Below, piece by piece: positions 37,545 through 46,610 of a stretch of DNA of 64,000 nucleotides. The stretch lies in assembly GCF_012349115.1 (NCBI RefSeq), contig NZ_PQIG01000082.1:1-64000 (forward strand). The letters are read 5' to 3'. The stretch is from Rhizobium ruizarguesonis (GTDB lineage: Bacteria > Pseudomonadota > Alphaproteobacteria > Rhizobiales > Rhizobiaceae). The notes beneath the pieces were generated by a model. That model ran no database searches, was not told where the DNA came from, and saw only the letters and a list, made by a program, of their open reading frames with translations. Positions within the stretch are counted from its first letter, which is position 1; the number at the start of each line of letters is the position of its first letter. The translations under genes were made by a program, and so were the position numbers.

Positions 37545-38621
37545 TTAGCCTCCCTTGTCGGCTACGGGCTGGATGCCGGCTGCCGTCAGCACCGCGTTGC
37601 GCGTCTGCTGTTCGGGCAGGAGCTCGGCAAGAAGCTCGAAAAAATCCATGCGGCCGCGACGCACCAGCGTTTCGATCGACATGGAGATCGGTGAATGGGG
37701 CTCCGTGCGGCGGAAATAGCGCGCAACGGCGATCAGAAGTTCGAAGGCCTCTTCCCGCGAACGAATCATCTCGGCGCTGACAGGCCGCAGGCCGATGGCT
37801 TCGGACTCGTCGGTTTCAACTGCCCGCAGTGGCTCGGATCCTTGCGAGGCAAGGGCTTGCGGAGCGGCCAAGGGCGCTTCGGTCGGCGCTTCGATTCCTG
37901 CCAGCATCCGGATTGCAGATGCCGCCTCCTGCAACACATTGCGTGTATTCGAACTCGGTGGCGCCTGGTCGCCGCAGTGTATGTCAAGTATTTCGACCAT
38001 GCGATCGAAAGCGGCGATGCACTCGGTCAGCACGCCGAGATAGGCTGACATCTGAGCGACACCGGCTTCCGCCGCCGCCTGCTGCAATTCCTTGCGCCGC
38101 TCGGTTTCGTTCGGCCGCTGCGAAAGCTGGAAATCCCAAAGCGAAAACTGGGCGAATTTTCCGCCCGGGATCAATGATGTCAAACGAATAGCCTGGATAA
38201 GCGTTCCTTCGCCGCCGACGCCGTTCAGCCCCGCAAACGGCGCAAACCGTTCCTCGACGTCACCATCTCCGATCGAATGCAAAGCGTCGAAATGCTTGTC
38301 TAAAAGCGACACGGTTGCGACGTAGACGTCATGCAATCCTGAGAACCCCCGCAGCCGCAGCTGCGCTTCAGCGAGCCATGCCAATACTTCGATATCCTTG
38401 CTCTTTGAAGAAAGGATCTGCAATCCAAGATTGCTAACATCGTGCCATGCAGGTGCAATCGCAATAGTTTCACCCGGGATAATACTACGTTCGGCTGTAC
38501 GCGCGGCGTTTCTCGCGTCCTTAATTCTATAGTATATTTCACGAGATACAGTATTACTCCGCACGTTTTCTCCGCACGGATGATTTTGTTCAAGTGGATC
38601 TATAATTTCGAGAACATTCAC
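37545..38621 (-). CDS. tssA: T6SS cap/assembly protein TssA (ImpA)
   Basis: TssA directs baseplate and sheath assembly. The 358-residue protein has the ImpA N-terminal domain: IIDPLEQNHPCGENV near the start, LAWLAEAQLRLRGFSGLHD, and a C-terminal region SREEAFELLIAVARYFRRTEPHSPIS, split by turns. I chose GTG 38621 because GAGGAA lies ten bases before it and the protein then begins like other TssA proteins; a TTG 12 codons upstream is possible. The first 300 bases of the gene are richer in A+T than the rest of the operon. Confidence 0.92.
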   Translation of the reverse strand: MNVLEIIDPLEQNHPCGENVRSNTVSREIYYRIKDARNAARTAERSIIPGETIAIAPAWHDVSNLGLQILSSKSKDIEVLAWLAEAQLRLRGFSGLHDVYVATVSLLDKHFDALHSIGDGDVEERFAPFAGLNGVGGEGTLIQAIRLTSLIPGGKFAQFSLWDFQLSQRPNETERRKELQQAAAEAGVAQMSAYLGVLTECIAAFDRMVEILDIHCGDQAPPSSNTRNVLQEAASAIRMLAGIEAPTEAPLAAPQALASQGSEPLRAVETDESEAIGLRPVSAEMIRSREEAFELLIAVARYFRRTEPHSPISMSIETLVRRGRMDFFELLAELLPEQQTRNAVLTAAGIQPVADKGG

Positions 38622-38851
38622 GCGGTTAAATTCCTCAAAAGGCAGAGCATAATGCAAAGATTGGTCATTTTGGGCGGCTCATATTGGCTTGTCAACCATA
38701 GAAGGATGATGACGGATTTATGACGACTTTCGATATGCTCATTTTTCAAAATAGAGTCGTTTTTCTTCTGGACAAGGGTTTATGAGCGCCCTAGTTGTTT
38801 CTTCGCATCGGGTGAGCGTACTGAATTTCGACGTAAAGACAGGACTTGCGA
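38622..38851. promoter_or_regulatory. Divergent promoter region between the two T6SS operons
   Basis: This 230-base A+T-rich stretch separates tssA (minus) from clpV (plus) and must hold both operon promoters. I see no convincing sigma-54 (TGGCAC/TTGCA) pair and no long palindrome. In Agrobacterium the matching region is controlled by the ChvG/ChvI system, but I cannot identify a ChvI site from sequence alone. Confidence 0.6.
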
Positions 38852-41623
38852 ATGTCCCATATCGATCTCAATCGTCTGATAAGAACGCTTGAGCCCAATC
38901 TACGTGTCGGTCTTGAGACAGCGGCTTCGCTAGCCGTCCGTCATCAGCACGCCGTCGTCGATATCGCCCATTGGCTTCGCTCCCTTCTTGATATCGCAGG
39001 ATTTTCTGCCGTTTTCGAAGAACTCAAGCTCTCCTCCGAGATGCTGAGAATGGAGCTCGACGCAGCGATCGCCGACATCCCGCGAGAGGATGGTGCCTCG
39101 CTTGCGCTCTCCCCGAACCTGCTCGCCCTTGGGAGGGAATCCTTTCTGGTTGCATCGCTGCAATGTGGGCGGAATGTCGTGCTTTTGGCCGATCTGCTTG
39201 CCGCGCTGATCAACGAGCCGGCATTGCGGGCGGTGACGCGCGGCATTGCCCCGTCGATGCGCAATCTCGACAGGGCGACGCTCGACAAGTTGCTGGATAC
39301 GGCGCCAGGCCCGTCGGGCGAGCTTTCCGTGCCCGCCGCCGCGTCTGCGAACTTCTCTGGGGACAATGAATTCCTGCGGCTCTACACCCACGACATGACC
39401 GCGGACGCCCGTGCGGGCCGAACCGACCCGGTCATCGGTCGCGATCGCGAGCTGCGGCAGTTGATCGATATCCTGATGCGCCGGCGGCAGAACAATCCGA
39501 TCCTCGTCGGCGAGGCAGGTGTCGGCAAGACCGCGGTGGCGGAAGCTCTTGCGCTGGAGATCGCCGCCGGCAATGTGCCGGTCCGGTTGAAGGACGTGAA
39601 GCTGCTGCTCTTGGACCTGAGCCTGCTGCAGGCCGGTGCCGGCGTCAAAGGCGAGTTCGAACGGCGGCTGCATGGCGTGGTCGATGCGGTGAAGACGTCA
39701 CCGGAGCCGATCATTCTGTTCATAGACGAGGCGCATGGGCTGATCGGCGCCGGCGGACAGGCAGGGCAGGGCGATGCCGCCAATATCCTGAAGCCCGCTT
39801 TGGCGCGCGGGGAACTGCGGACGATCGCGGCAACGACCTGGAGCGAATACAAGCGCTTCATCGAAAAGGATGCCGCACTCACCCGCCGCTTCCAGACCGT
39901 GCATGTGCGCGAGCCGGACGAAGACGCCGCCATCCGCATGCTGCGCGGCGTGGCGGAAGGTCTGAAAACCCATCACAAGGTCCGCATCCGTGACGAGGCG
40001 ATCGTCGCCGCCGTCCGGCTTTCTGCGAGATATCTGCCGGACCGGCAACTTCCAGACAAGGCAATCAGCCTGATCGACACGGCAGCGGCTGCGGTGGCGC
40101 TGGCGCGCCAGACGACGCCGGAGGCGCTGAAGCTGCTCGCCGACGAGCGCGATCTTCTGGAAACCGAGGCGAACTGGCTCGCACGCGAACCGGAGACGCC
40201 GGAAAAGCGCGCCCGGCTCGGCGAAATCGCAGGCAAGCAGCAGGATATCGCCCTCGAGATCGAGGCGCTCCGATCGAAATTCGATGAAGAAAACCGGCTC
40301 GTCCGGGAGGCTGACCGGCTGGAGGAATTCTTCTCGCCCGACGACGCCGTCGTCCCGCTGGCGCCGGCCGACAAGACAGGCGACGGTACGAATGTGGCGC
40401 CATTCCCTTCGCAGGCGATGACGGCGGAAGGCGCACGCGCTGCACTTGCTGTCACCGAACGGAGCCTGGCGACAGTGGCGGACCAAACGCCTCTCCTGCC
40501 GCGCGTCGTCGACAAGGAAATCGTTGCCGCCGTCGTTGCCCGCTGGACCGGAATTCCCGTCGGCAAGCTGCTGTCGGACCAGATCGAGACCGTCAAGACG
40601 CTCGATGCCCGACTGAAGGAGAGGGTGCTTGGCCAGGACGCGGCGATCGAGCGGATCGCTTCGGCCATGCGGGCCGCCCGCGCCGGGCTTTCCGATCCGC
40701 GGCGGCCGCCGGCCGTCTTCCTGCTGGTCGGCATGTCCGGCACCGGCAAGACCGAAACTGCGCTTTCGCTCGCCGATATGCTCTATGGCGGCAGCCGGTA
40801 CCTCACGACCATCAACATGTCCGAGTTCAAGGAGGAGCATAAGATTTCCATGCTCCTCGGCTCGCCCCCCGGTTATGTCGGTTACGGCGAAGGCGGCGTG
40901 CTCACCGAGGCAGTGAGGCGCAGGCCCTATGGAGTGCTGCTGCTCGACGAGATCGACAAGGCGCATCCGGGTGTCCAGGAAATCTTCTATCAGGTGTTCG
41001 ACAAGGGAACGCTGCGCGACGGCGAAGGCCGGGACATCGATTTCAAGAACACCACCATCGTGATGACGGCGAATACCGGTTCGGAGATGATCGCGACACT
41101 TGCCGCCGATCCCGACACGATGCCGGAGGCCGACGCGCTCGAAGCGCTGCTGGCGCCGGAATTGCAGAAGCATTTCAAGCCGGCTTTCCTGGGCCGCACC
41201 ACCGTGCTGCCCTTCATGCCGCTTGGTAACGAGACGCTTTCGGGCATCGTCGATATCCAGATCGGCCGGATTCGCGACCGGGTCGAGGCCACCTACGGGA
41301 CCACGCTTTCACTATCACCGGAAGCCCGCGACGCGCTGATTTCGCGCGCGCGCACCAGCGAGGTGGGCGCCCGCGCGATCGAGGTCATGATCGCCCGCGA
41401 CCTCTTGCCTGTGCTTTCGACCTTTTTCCTCGATGCCGTTGGGCAGGGAAAGAAAATTACCGGGGTCACCATCGGATACGACGGCCATCGCTTCGGCCTC
41501 GATGCCGAAGAGGCCGCCCCACAGGAATTCGACACGCCGGGGGAAAACCGGTTGTCGGATGAAGTAACCCCGAGCCGCAAGCGCACTCGGGGAGCAGCGA
41601 GAAGAAAGGCAACTACGCCTTAG
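38852..41623 (+). CDS. clpV: T6SS sheath-recycling ATPase ClpV (TssH)
   Basis: ClpV is a hexameric AAA+ unfoldase that disassembles contracted sheath. The 923-residue protein has an N-terminal Clp-N domain (about 1-155), a first AAA+ module with Walker A GEAGVGKT (220-227) and Walker B ILFIDEAHGL, a coiled middle region, and a second module with Walker A GMSGTGKT (627-634), GSPPGYVGYGEGG and LLLDEIDKAHPGV. ATG 38852 is used rather than the TTG two codons upstream. It is first in the plus-strand T6SS operon. Confidence 0.96.
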   Translation: MSHIDLNRLIRTLEPNLRVGLETAASLAVRHQHAVVDIAHWLRSLLDIAGFSAVFEELKLSSEMLRMELDAAIADIPREDGASLALSPNLLALGRESFLVASLQCGRNVVLLADLLAALINEPALRAVTRGIAPSMRNLDRATLDKLLDTAPGPSGELSVPAAASANFSGDNEFLRLYTHDMTADARAGRTDPVIGRDRELRQLIDILMRRRQNNPILVGEAGVGKTAVAEALALEIAAGNVPVRLKDVKLLLLDLSLLQAGAGVKGEFERRLHGVVDAVKTSPEPIILFIDEAHGLIGAGGQAGQGDAANILKPALARGELRTIAATTWSEYKRFIEKDAALTRRFQTVHVREPDEDAAIRMLRGVAEGLKTHHKVRIRDEAIVAAVRLSARYLPDRQLPDKAISLIDTAAAAVALARQTTPEALKLLADERDLLETEANWLAREPETPEKRARLGEIAGKQQDIALEIEALRSKFDEENRLVREADRLEEFFSPDDAVVPLAPADKTGDGTNVAPFPSQAMTAEGARAALAVTERSLATVADQTPLLPRVVDKEIVAAVVARWTGIPVGKLLSDQIETVKTLDARLKERVLGQDAAIERIASAMRAARAGLSDPRRPPAVFLLVGMSGTGKTETALSLADMLYGGSRYLTTINMSEFKEEHKISMLLGSPPGYVGYGEGGVLTEAVRRRPYGVLLLDEIDKAHPGVQEIFYQVFDKGTLRDGEGRDIDFKNTTIVMTANTGSEMIATLAADPDTMPEADALEALLAPELQKHFKPAFLGRTTVLPFMPLGNETLSGIVDIQIGRIRDRVEATYGTTLSLSPEARDALISRARTSEVGARAIEVMIARDLLPVLSTFFLDAVGQGKKITGVTIGYDGHRFGLDAEEAAPQEFDTPGENRLSDEVTPSRKRTRGAARRKATTP

Positions 41624-41664
41624 AAGCAACTAGGCACTCAACCGCCAACAGGAGAGCTGACAGC

Positions 41665-42141
41665 ATGCCGATTTATCTTCAGATCGACGGTATCCAGGGG
41701 GATGCGACCCACGAGCAGCATCGCAAATGGATGGACATCGAAGCCATTCACTGGAACGTCGCCCGCAACATGAACACCTCCGCCGGTTCGGCGGCAAACC
41801 GCGAAGCTTCCGAGCCGACCGTTTCGGAAGTAATCCTCACCAAGGTCAGCGACTCCTCGTCGACCAAGCTCTTCCAGGAAGCCTGCTCGGGCCGCACCGG
41901 CAAGCGCTCCGTTATCCATCTCGTCACCACGGGCAATCCCGGCGACACCTACATCGAGTATTCCCTCGAGAACACGCTGATCGCCAGCTACTCGATCGAT
42001 TCCAACGGCGACCGGCCGGTCGAGACGATCAAGCTGAACTTCACCAAGATGGAAGTGAAGTACACGCCGTACGACGACAAGCACTCGCCGCAGTCGCCGA
42101 TGATCGCCTCTTACGATCTCGCGACCACCAAGGCCGCTTAA
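41665..42141 (+). CDS. hcp: T6SS tube protein Hcp (TssD)
   Basis: Hcp hexamers stack into the inner tube and can carry effectors in the lumen. The 158-residue protein has the family pattern MPIYLQIDGIQGDATHEQH, an EVILTKVSDSSSTKLFQEAC core and KLNFTKMEVKYTPYD near the end. ATG 41665 follows CAGGAGAGCTGACAGC. It starts 41 nt after clpV. A strong hairpin lies 15 nt downstream. Confidence 0.96.
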   Translation: MPIYLQIDGIQGDATHEQHRKWMDIEAIHWNVARNMNTSAGSAANREASEPTVSEVILTKVSDSSSTKLFQEACSGRTGKRSVIHLVTTGNPGDTYIEYSLENTLIASYSIDSNGDRPVETIKLNFTKMEVKYTPYDDKHSPQSPMIASYDLATTKAA

Positions 42142-42156
42142 GGTTTCCCGACACAG

Positions 42157-42182
42157 GCAGTGCCAGCCCTGGCTGGCACTGC
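42157..42182 (+). terminator. 12-bp hairpin after hcp (attenuator or mRNA 3' end)
   Basis: GCAGTGCCAGCC (42157-42168) and GGCTGGCACTGC (42171-42182) form a perfect stem with a 2-nt (effectively 4-nt) loop. Only a short TTTT follows six bases later. Transcripts probably end or are trimmed here often, giving excess hcp over the downstream effector and vgrG genes. Confidence 0.75.
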
Positions 42183-42288
42183 ACCTCATGTTTTCGGTTG
42201 CCTTTCTCATCTCGGGGAAGGGCAATCAACAGCTGGTTTCGCAGATGAGTTGAGAGACATCCTTGCGCTTTAGACAATGGAGATGATC

Positions 42289-43365
42289 GTGTCGGCTGCA
42301 ACTGATCGTTTGAACGATATTCTTATAGAATTGCCCAAGTACAAATCCCAATGGGAGACGAATGTCGCCAATCCCTATGTGCGGGCTTACGATCTCGCCA
42401 TCGACAATTACCAGAAAACCACAAAGGCCCAGGAAGCCCGCGACCGGATGCTGGCCGAGCTCTTCGTATTTTCTGCCTCGGTCCTGACGGGCAGCATCAT
42501 GATGGCCGCCTTCGCCACGACCTCGGTGCGTGTGCTGGCGGGGCGCACGGCGCTGCGCGTGATCTGCAACAACAATCTCAACCGCACCTTCGACCTGATG
42601 CATGCCGCCGCCACCAGCAAGCCGGTGATGTTTGCACTCGGTGGCGTGCTCGACGAGGCCAAAAAGCTCGCCAACAAGCAGGTGACCAGCGCTGCGGAAA
42701 AGCTGACGAGCAGCGCGCCGATCGCCTCTGCGCCGACCGCCCTCAATTTCATGACGCGGATCGCCGATTTCATCGACACCAACCACATCTGCGTGCATGA
42801 TTTCGTCAGGGGCGTGCAGCAGGATAATTCGATCAGCGAGGCCAACAAATCCAGGCTTGCCGATCTGGTCGGCAAGACGCCGTTCTGCAATCCGCCGGAG
42901 AGCCGGCGCGTCGACGAAAACCGCCTGTCCCGGAAGATGGAGCTCTTGTTCTACATGAGCGCGGTTCTGGATTCCGACAAGCTCGTGACCTATGTGCCGG
43001 CCACCGGCGGGACCGTCGGCGGCATGGGCCGGGATATCGAATACAGCAAGAATGCCATTCCGCAGCTGCCTTCGGCAACGGATTATCCGAAGGCCACTTC
43101 GCCCCGCTTTATCGGCCGGCCGCTCCAGCCTTTCGAACCCGGTCAGCGTGTCGAATACGACAATATCGGATCGGTCGTGCGGGATCGCATCAACACGCTC
43201 AGCCGTCTTAGCGGCAATTCATCCTTCTATCCCGAGCAGAATTTTGCCGAAAAGCTGCTGATCGACCCCACAGGCAGCACGCAACTGGCGAAGGCGGAGC
43301 AGATCATCAACCGTCTGTCCACCGAAGCGCGGCCCAAGCAGCTCACCGACGTCAGGATGATCTGA
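42289..43365 (+). CDS. Unrecognised protein between hcp and vgrG, candidate T6SS effector
   Basis: I do not recognise a family in this 358-residue protein. It has no signal peptide. A helical N-terminus (QWETNVANPYVRAYDLAIDNY) is followed by a long hydrophobic stretch (about residues 57-85, LFVFSASVLTGSIMMAAFA). A mostly polar C-terminal half follows with two cysteines in HICVHDF and PFCNPPE. GTG 42289 has GGAG at the right distance; ATG 42277 is an alternative with none. In A. tumefaciens this position between hcp and vgrG holds the amidase effector and its immunity gene. An effector role, perhaps acting on membranes, is inference. Confidence 0.75.
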   Translation: MSAATDRLNDILIELPKYKSQWETNVANPYVRAYDLAIDNYQKTTKAQEARDRMLAELFVFSASVLTGSIMMAAFATTSVRVLAGRTALRVICNNNLNRTFDLMHAAATSKPVMFALGGVLDEAKKLANKQVTSAAEKLTSSAPIASAPTALNFMTRIADFIDTNHICVHDFVRGVQQDNSISEANKSRLADLVGKTPFCNPPESRRVDENRLSRKMELLFYMSAVLDSDKLVTYVPATGGTVGGMGRDIEYSKNAIPQLPSATDYPKATSPRFIGRPLQPFEPGQRVEYDNIGSVVRDRINTLSRLSGNSSFYPEQNFAEKLLIDPTGSTQLAKAEQIINRLSTEARPKQLTDVRMI

Positions 43366-43374
43366 GGGGTGTCG

Positions 43375-44307
43375 ATGCTGTTGACGGATCTCCTGAAGCC
43401 GCACGGATTGATGGGTCGCATGCGCTGGCCGCTTATTGCGGCCGCTCTCGTCTGCGCCATGGCCGCAAGTGCTGCCGGCATGGTTGGCGCGTCTGATACC
43501 ACCGATCAATCCCTGCTTCAGATCGAGCAGGTGGCGTCGCGCCTTTCCGGCACGCCTGCCGCTGTCGAAAATGTCGCGAAGGCTGCGGCCGATCGGGGCA
43601 TTTCCGCAACTTCGGATGCGCAGCCTCTGCTTGAAACGGCTGCGCGGTCTTCCTTCAAGGTGGACAGCATGTTTGCCGAAATATCGAAAGCCGTGGGTGA
43701 GGCAGGCGACGATGCCGTCGATCCGAAAGCCTTCGCCAAAGTGGCAGCGGCATTGGAAGCGGGGCAGGCGAAGATTGCGCGCATGTACGAGGCACAGGAC
43801 CAAACAGCGGCGAAAGACATCGAAATGCGTCTTGCCAACCCGGACAACGGTCCGCGTATCAGTCAGCTCGCCGATTTGATGGCCGGCCCGGATCTCGCCG
43901 TGGACACCGCTTTCACGGCACAGCTCATGTATCTCTGCCTTGAGGCTCTTTCCAATTCCGATGTCGAGACACTGGCGTCCGCTTCAAAGGACAAGCTGCA
44001 ATCCGAAATGCAGGGCGTGATCTCGTCGCTGCGTTCGAAAAGCGAGAACGAAAAGCCGGTTCCCAAGGACATAGCGCGGGCGAACGAAAAGACGCGCCTG
44101 ACCTTTGTGCTGGCCACTCTGTCTCCGGAAGACGTCTCGGTGTTGACGGATTTCTACGAGAGCCCGGGTGGAAAGGCCAAGCGCGACGCGCTCATCGCAA
44201 GTTACAGGCAGGCGTCCGACCAGGCCAATACCGAAATGCTGGGGCAATATTTCCAGGCGCTGGCGGATTATCTCAAAACCCATCCTCGGCCGCAACAGCA
44301 GCAGTAA
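43375..44307 (+). CDS. Exported protein with DUF2059-like C-terminus, candidate immunity protein
   Basis: The 310-residue protein has a hydrophobic N-terminal segment (WPLIAAALVCAMAASAAG) that looks like a signal peptide or anchor. The rest is helical. Near the C-terminus, VLTDFYESPGGKAKRDALI resembles DUF2059 proteins. ATG 43375 follows GAGGGG, 9 nt after the upstream gene's stop, so the two are a tight pair. Export to the periplasm would fit an immunity protein for a periplasm- or membrane-acting effector. The assignment rests on position only. Confidence 0.7.
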   Translation: MLLTDLLKPHGLMGRMRWPLIAAALVCAMAASAAGMVGASDTTDQSLLQIEQVASRLSGTPAAVENVAKAAADRGISATSDAQPLLETAARSSFKVDSMFAEISKAVGEAGDDAVDPKAFAKVAAALEAGQAKIARMYEAQDQTAAKDIEMRLANPDNGPRISQLADLMAGPDLAVDTAFTAQLMYLCLEALSNSDVETLASASKDKLQSEMQGVISSLRSKSENEKPVPKDIARANEKTRLTFVLATLSPEDVSVLTDFYESPGGKAKRDALIASYRQASDQANTEMLGQYFQALADYLKTHPRPQQQQ

Positions 44308-44335
44308 TTCGGCTCCCAAGACGGAACGTGATGTT

Positions 44336-46600
44336 ATGGACGATTTGCAATCCCTCGCCGCCGATTTCATCCAGGCGAACCGTATTCTGAAGATCGTCTC
44401 GCCGCTCGGCGAGGACCAGCTTCTGCCGGAGCGGGTGACGATCGAGGAAGGGATTTCGTCGCTCTTTGAAATCAAGCTCTCGGCCCGCGCCAAGAAACCA
44501 TCCGTCAAGCCGGAGGAACTGATCGGCCGGCTGATGGATGTCTCCGTCGAGGTGCAGCAGGGTGACGATGGCGGCGGCGTGCGCCGGCCGTTCAACGGCC
44601 TGGTGACCGAACTCAACGAGGGACCGCCCATCACGCGCGGCCTCAGATCCTATTCCATGGTGCTGCGGCCGCAGATGTGGCTGCTTTCGCGCCGTTCCGA
44701 CTGCCGCATCTGGATGGACAAGACCTCTGTCGATATCGTCGAGACGCTGTTTTCCGAACACGGCATCCCGGCGCCCGATACGTCAGGCGTGATCACGCCA
44801 CCGCCGCCGCAGCATTATTCGGTGCAGTGGAACGAAACGGACCTTGCCTATCTCACGCGCCGTTTCGAGGAAGACGGCCTGTTCTACTGGTTTTCCCATG
44901 AGGACGGAAAACACAAGCTGCATGTGGCAGACGGCGCAAGATCCTGGCTCGGCCCATCGCCATCGGCGCAGGGGGAGGGGCGGGTTCGCCTGGCTCAGGG
45001 CTCGTCCGACCGCAACCATATCAACGAGTGGAGCCGGCGCTATTCCTATGTGCCGGGGCAGCGGGCCGGCGCCGACTGGAACTTCGAGACGCCGCGCATG
45101 GTGCCCGGCACCATGACCCCGTCGCTGGTGCAGATGCCGGAAGCGACGAAGCGCGAGCTTTACGAATATCCGGCGCGCATTTCGTCGGTGGCCGAGGCGG
45201 AGCGGGCGGAAAAACTCAGGATGCAGGCCTCCGAAGCCGATCACGACCGGGTCTTCGGCGGCTCCACATCCCGCATTCTGGAGGCGGGGCGTCGCTTCAC
45301 CCCCTATGAGGTCGCCCATCCCGACCACGTCTATGAAGAGCATGTGGTGGTCAAGTCGGTGCATACAGTCGTCGATCGTTCCTACGAAACCAACAGCAAC
45401 GAGCCGGAATACACGAACACCTTCGAGGCGGTGCCGTCGCGGGTGGCGATGACGCCGCATCGCGAGACCAAACGGCCGCGGATCGAGGGCACCCAGGTGG
45501 CGATCGTCGCCGGCCCTTCCGGCGAGGAAATCCATCCCGACCAGTACGGCCGCATCAAGCTGTGGTTCCCCTGGGACCGCAAGGCCAAGAAGGACGGTTC
45601 CGACACCTGCTGGGTACGCGTCAGCCAGGTCTGGGGCGGCGGAACCTGGGGTGCGCAGGTCATTCCGCGCATCGGCATGGAGGTGATGGTCGCCTTCGTC
45701 GACGGCGACCCCGACCGGCCGCTGGTCACCGGCGTGGTCCCCAATCCCAGCAATACGGTTCCTTACGACCTGCCGGCCAACAAGACGCGCATGGTCATGC
45801 GGTCGAACACGCATAAGGGCACCGGCTTCAACGAGATGACCTTCGAAGACGAGTCTGGCCAGGAGAACATGTTCTTCCATGCGCAGAAGGACCAGACGAC
45901 GCGCGTTCTGAATGACCGCACCAAGCGCATCGACCGGCACGAGGTTTCGGCGATCGGCGCCAACCGGACGGTCGAGGTCGGCGGCAACCAGAAACACGAA
46001 GTCGGCGGTTCGATGAACACCGTTGTCGGCGGCACAGGGCCGATGGCAATGGCGTTGATGGGGGCGGTCAGCGGTCTCTCCGGGCATACGGCGGGGCTGC
46101 TGGCGCAGGCCGGGCAAATTGCAGGCGGTGGCGGGCCGGGGCTTGCGGCCTTTGCCGGCACACTCGCATCTTCAGCGCTCGGTTTCTTAGGCGCCGGTGG
46201 TCTTGGCAGCCGTGAGGGGGTCGTCTCGGGACCAAGCCCGCGCGCCGATGCCGGTACGGCACTTGCCGGTTCAGGGAGCGGCGTGGGCGATGCCGCCTCC
46301 GGCCTGTTTCCGCTGCCTGGGATCATGAACACCATCGTCGGCTCTTTCAAATCCGACACGATCGGCATTGCCCGCGCCGAGCAGATCGGCGTCAGCAAAG
46401 TGACCAATGTCGGCCAGACATCGCTGGAGAGCGTCGGCAAGTTCAAGAAGATCGCCGTCGGGGAGGAATTCGTCATCGAGTGCGGCGATTCCAAATTCAT
46501 CATGAAAGCCAATGGCGAAGTGATCATCCTCGGCAAGACGTTCAACTTCGTTGCGACCGGACACTTCCAGATGCGCGGCAAGCCGATCGATCTGAACTGA
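44336..46600 (+). CDS. vgrG: T6SS spike protein VgrG (TssI)
   Basis: This 754-residue trimeric spike protein has the gp27-like N-terminal domains (IEEGISSLFEIKLSA, QWNETDLAYLTRRFEEDGL). The gp5 OB-fold follows (EIHPDQYGRIKLWFPWDR, WGAQVIPRIGMEVMVAF), then the beta-helix needle. The needle is interrupted at about residues 566-672 by a Gly/Ala-rich hydrophobic segment before the DUF2345-like end (ECGDSKFIMKANGEVIILG). ATG 44336 is in frame 28 nt after the upstream gene. There is no obvious enzymatic extension. Confidence 0.95.
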   Translation: MDDLQSLAADFIQANRILKIVSPLGEDQLLPERVTIEEGISSLFEIKLSARAKKPSVKPEELIGRLMDVSVEVQQGDDGGGVRRPFNGLVTELNEGPPITRGLRSYSMVLRPQMWLLSRRSDCRIWMDKTSVDIVETLFSEHGIPAPDTSGVITPPPPQHYSVQWNETDLAYLTRRFEEDGLFYWFSHEDGKHKLHVADGARSWLGPSPSAQGEGRVRLAQGSSDRNHINEWSRRYSYVPGQRAGADWNFETPRMVPGTMTPSLVQMPEATKRELYEYPARISSVAEAERAEKLRMQASEADHDRVFGGSTSRILEAGRRFTPYEVAHPDHVYEEHVVVKSVHTVVDRSYETNSNEPEYTNTFEAVPSRVAMTPHRETKRPRIEGTQVAIVAGPSGEEIHPDQYGRIKLWFPWDRKAKKDGSDTCWVRVSQVWGGGTWGAQVIPRIGMEVMVAFVDGDPDRPLVTGVVPNPSNTVPYDLPANKTRMVMRSNTHKGTGFNEMTFEDESGQENMFFHAQKDQTTRVLNDRTKRIDRHEVSAIGANRTVEVGGNQKHEVGGSMNTVVGGTGPMAMALMGAVSGLSGHTAGLLAQAGQIAGGGGPGLAAFAGTLASSALGFLGAGGLGSREGVVSGPSPRADAGTALAGSGSGVGDAASGLFPLPGIMNTIVGSFKSDTIGIARAEQIGVSKVTNVGQTSLESVGKFKKIAVGEEFVIECGDSKFIMKANGEVIILGKTFNFVATGHFQMRGKPIDLN

Positions 46601-46610
46601 GGAGGTTCGC

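Noticed and set aside
39698..41173. A 491-codon minus-strand open frame opposite clpV
   Set aside because: It is antisense to AAA+ motifs on the plus strand. The composition is that of a shadow frame.
44783..46117. A 444-codon minus-strand open frame opposite vgrG
   Set aside because: It is a shadow of vgrG, with no ribosome-binding site and no recognisable fold.
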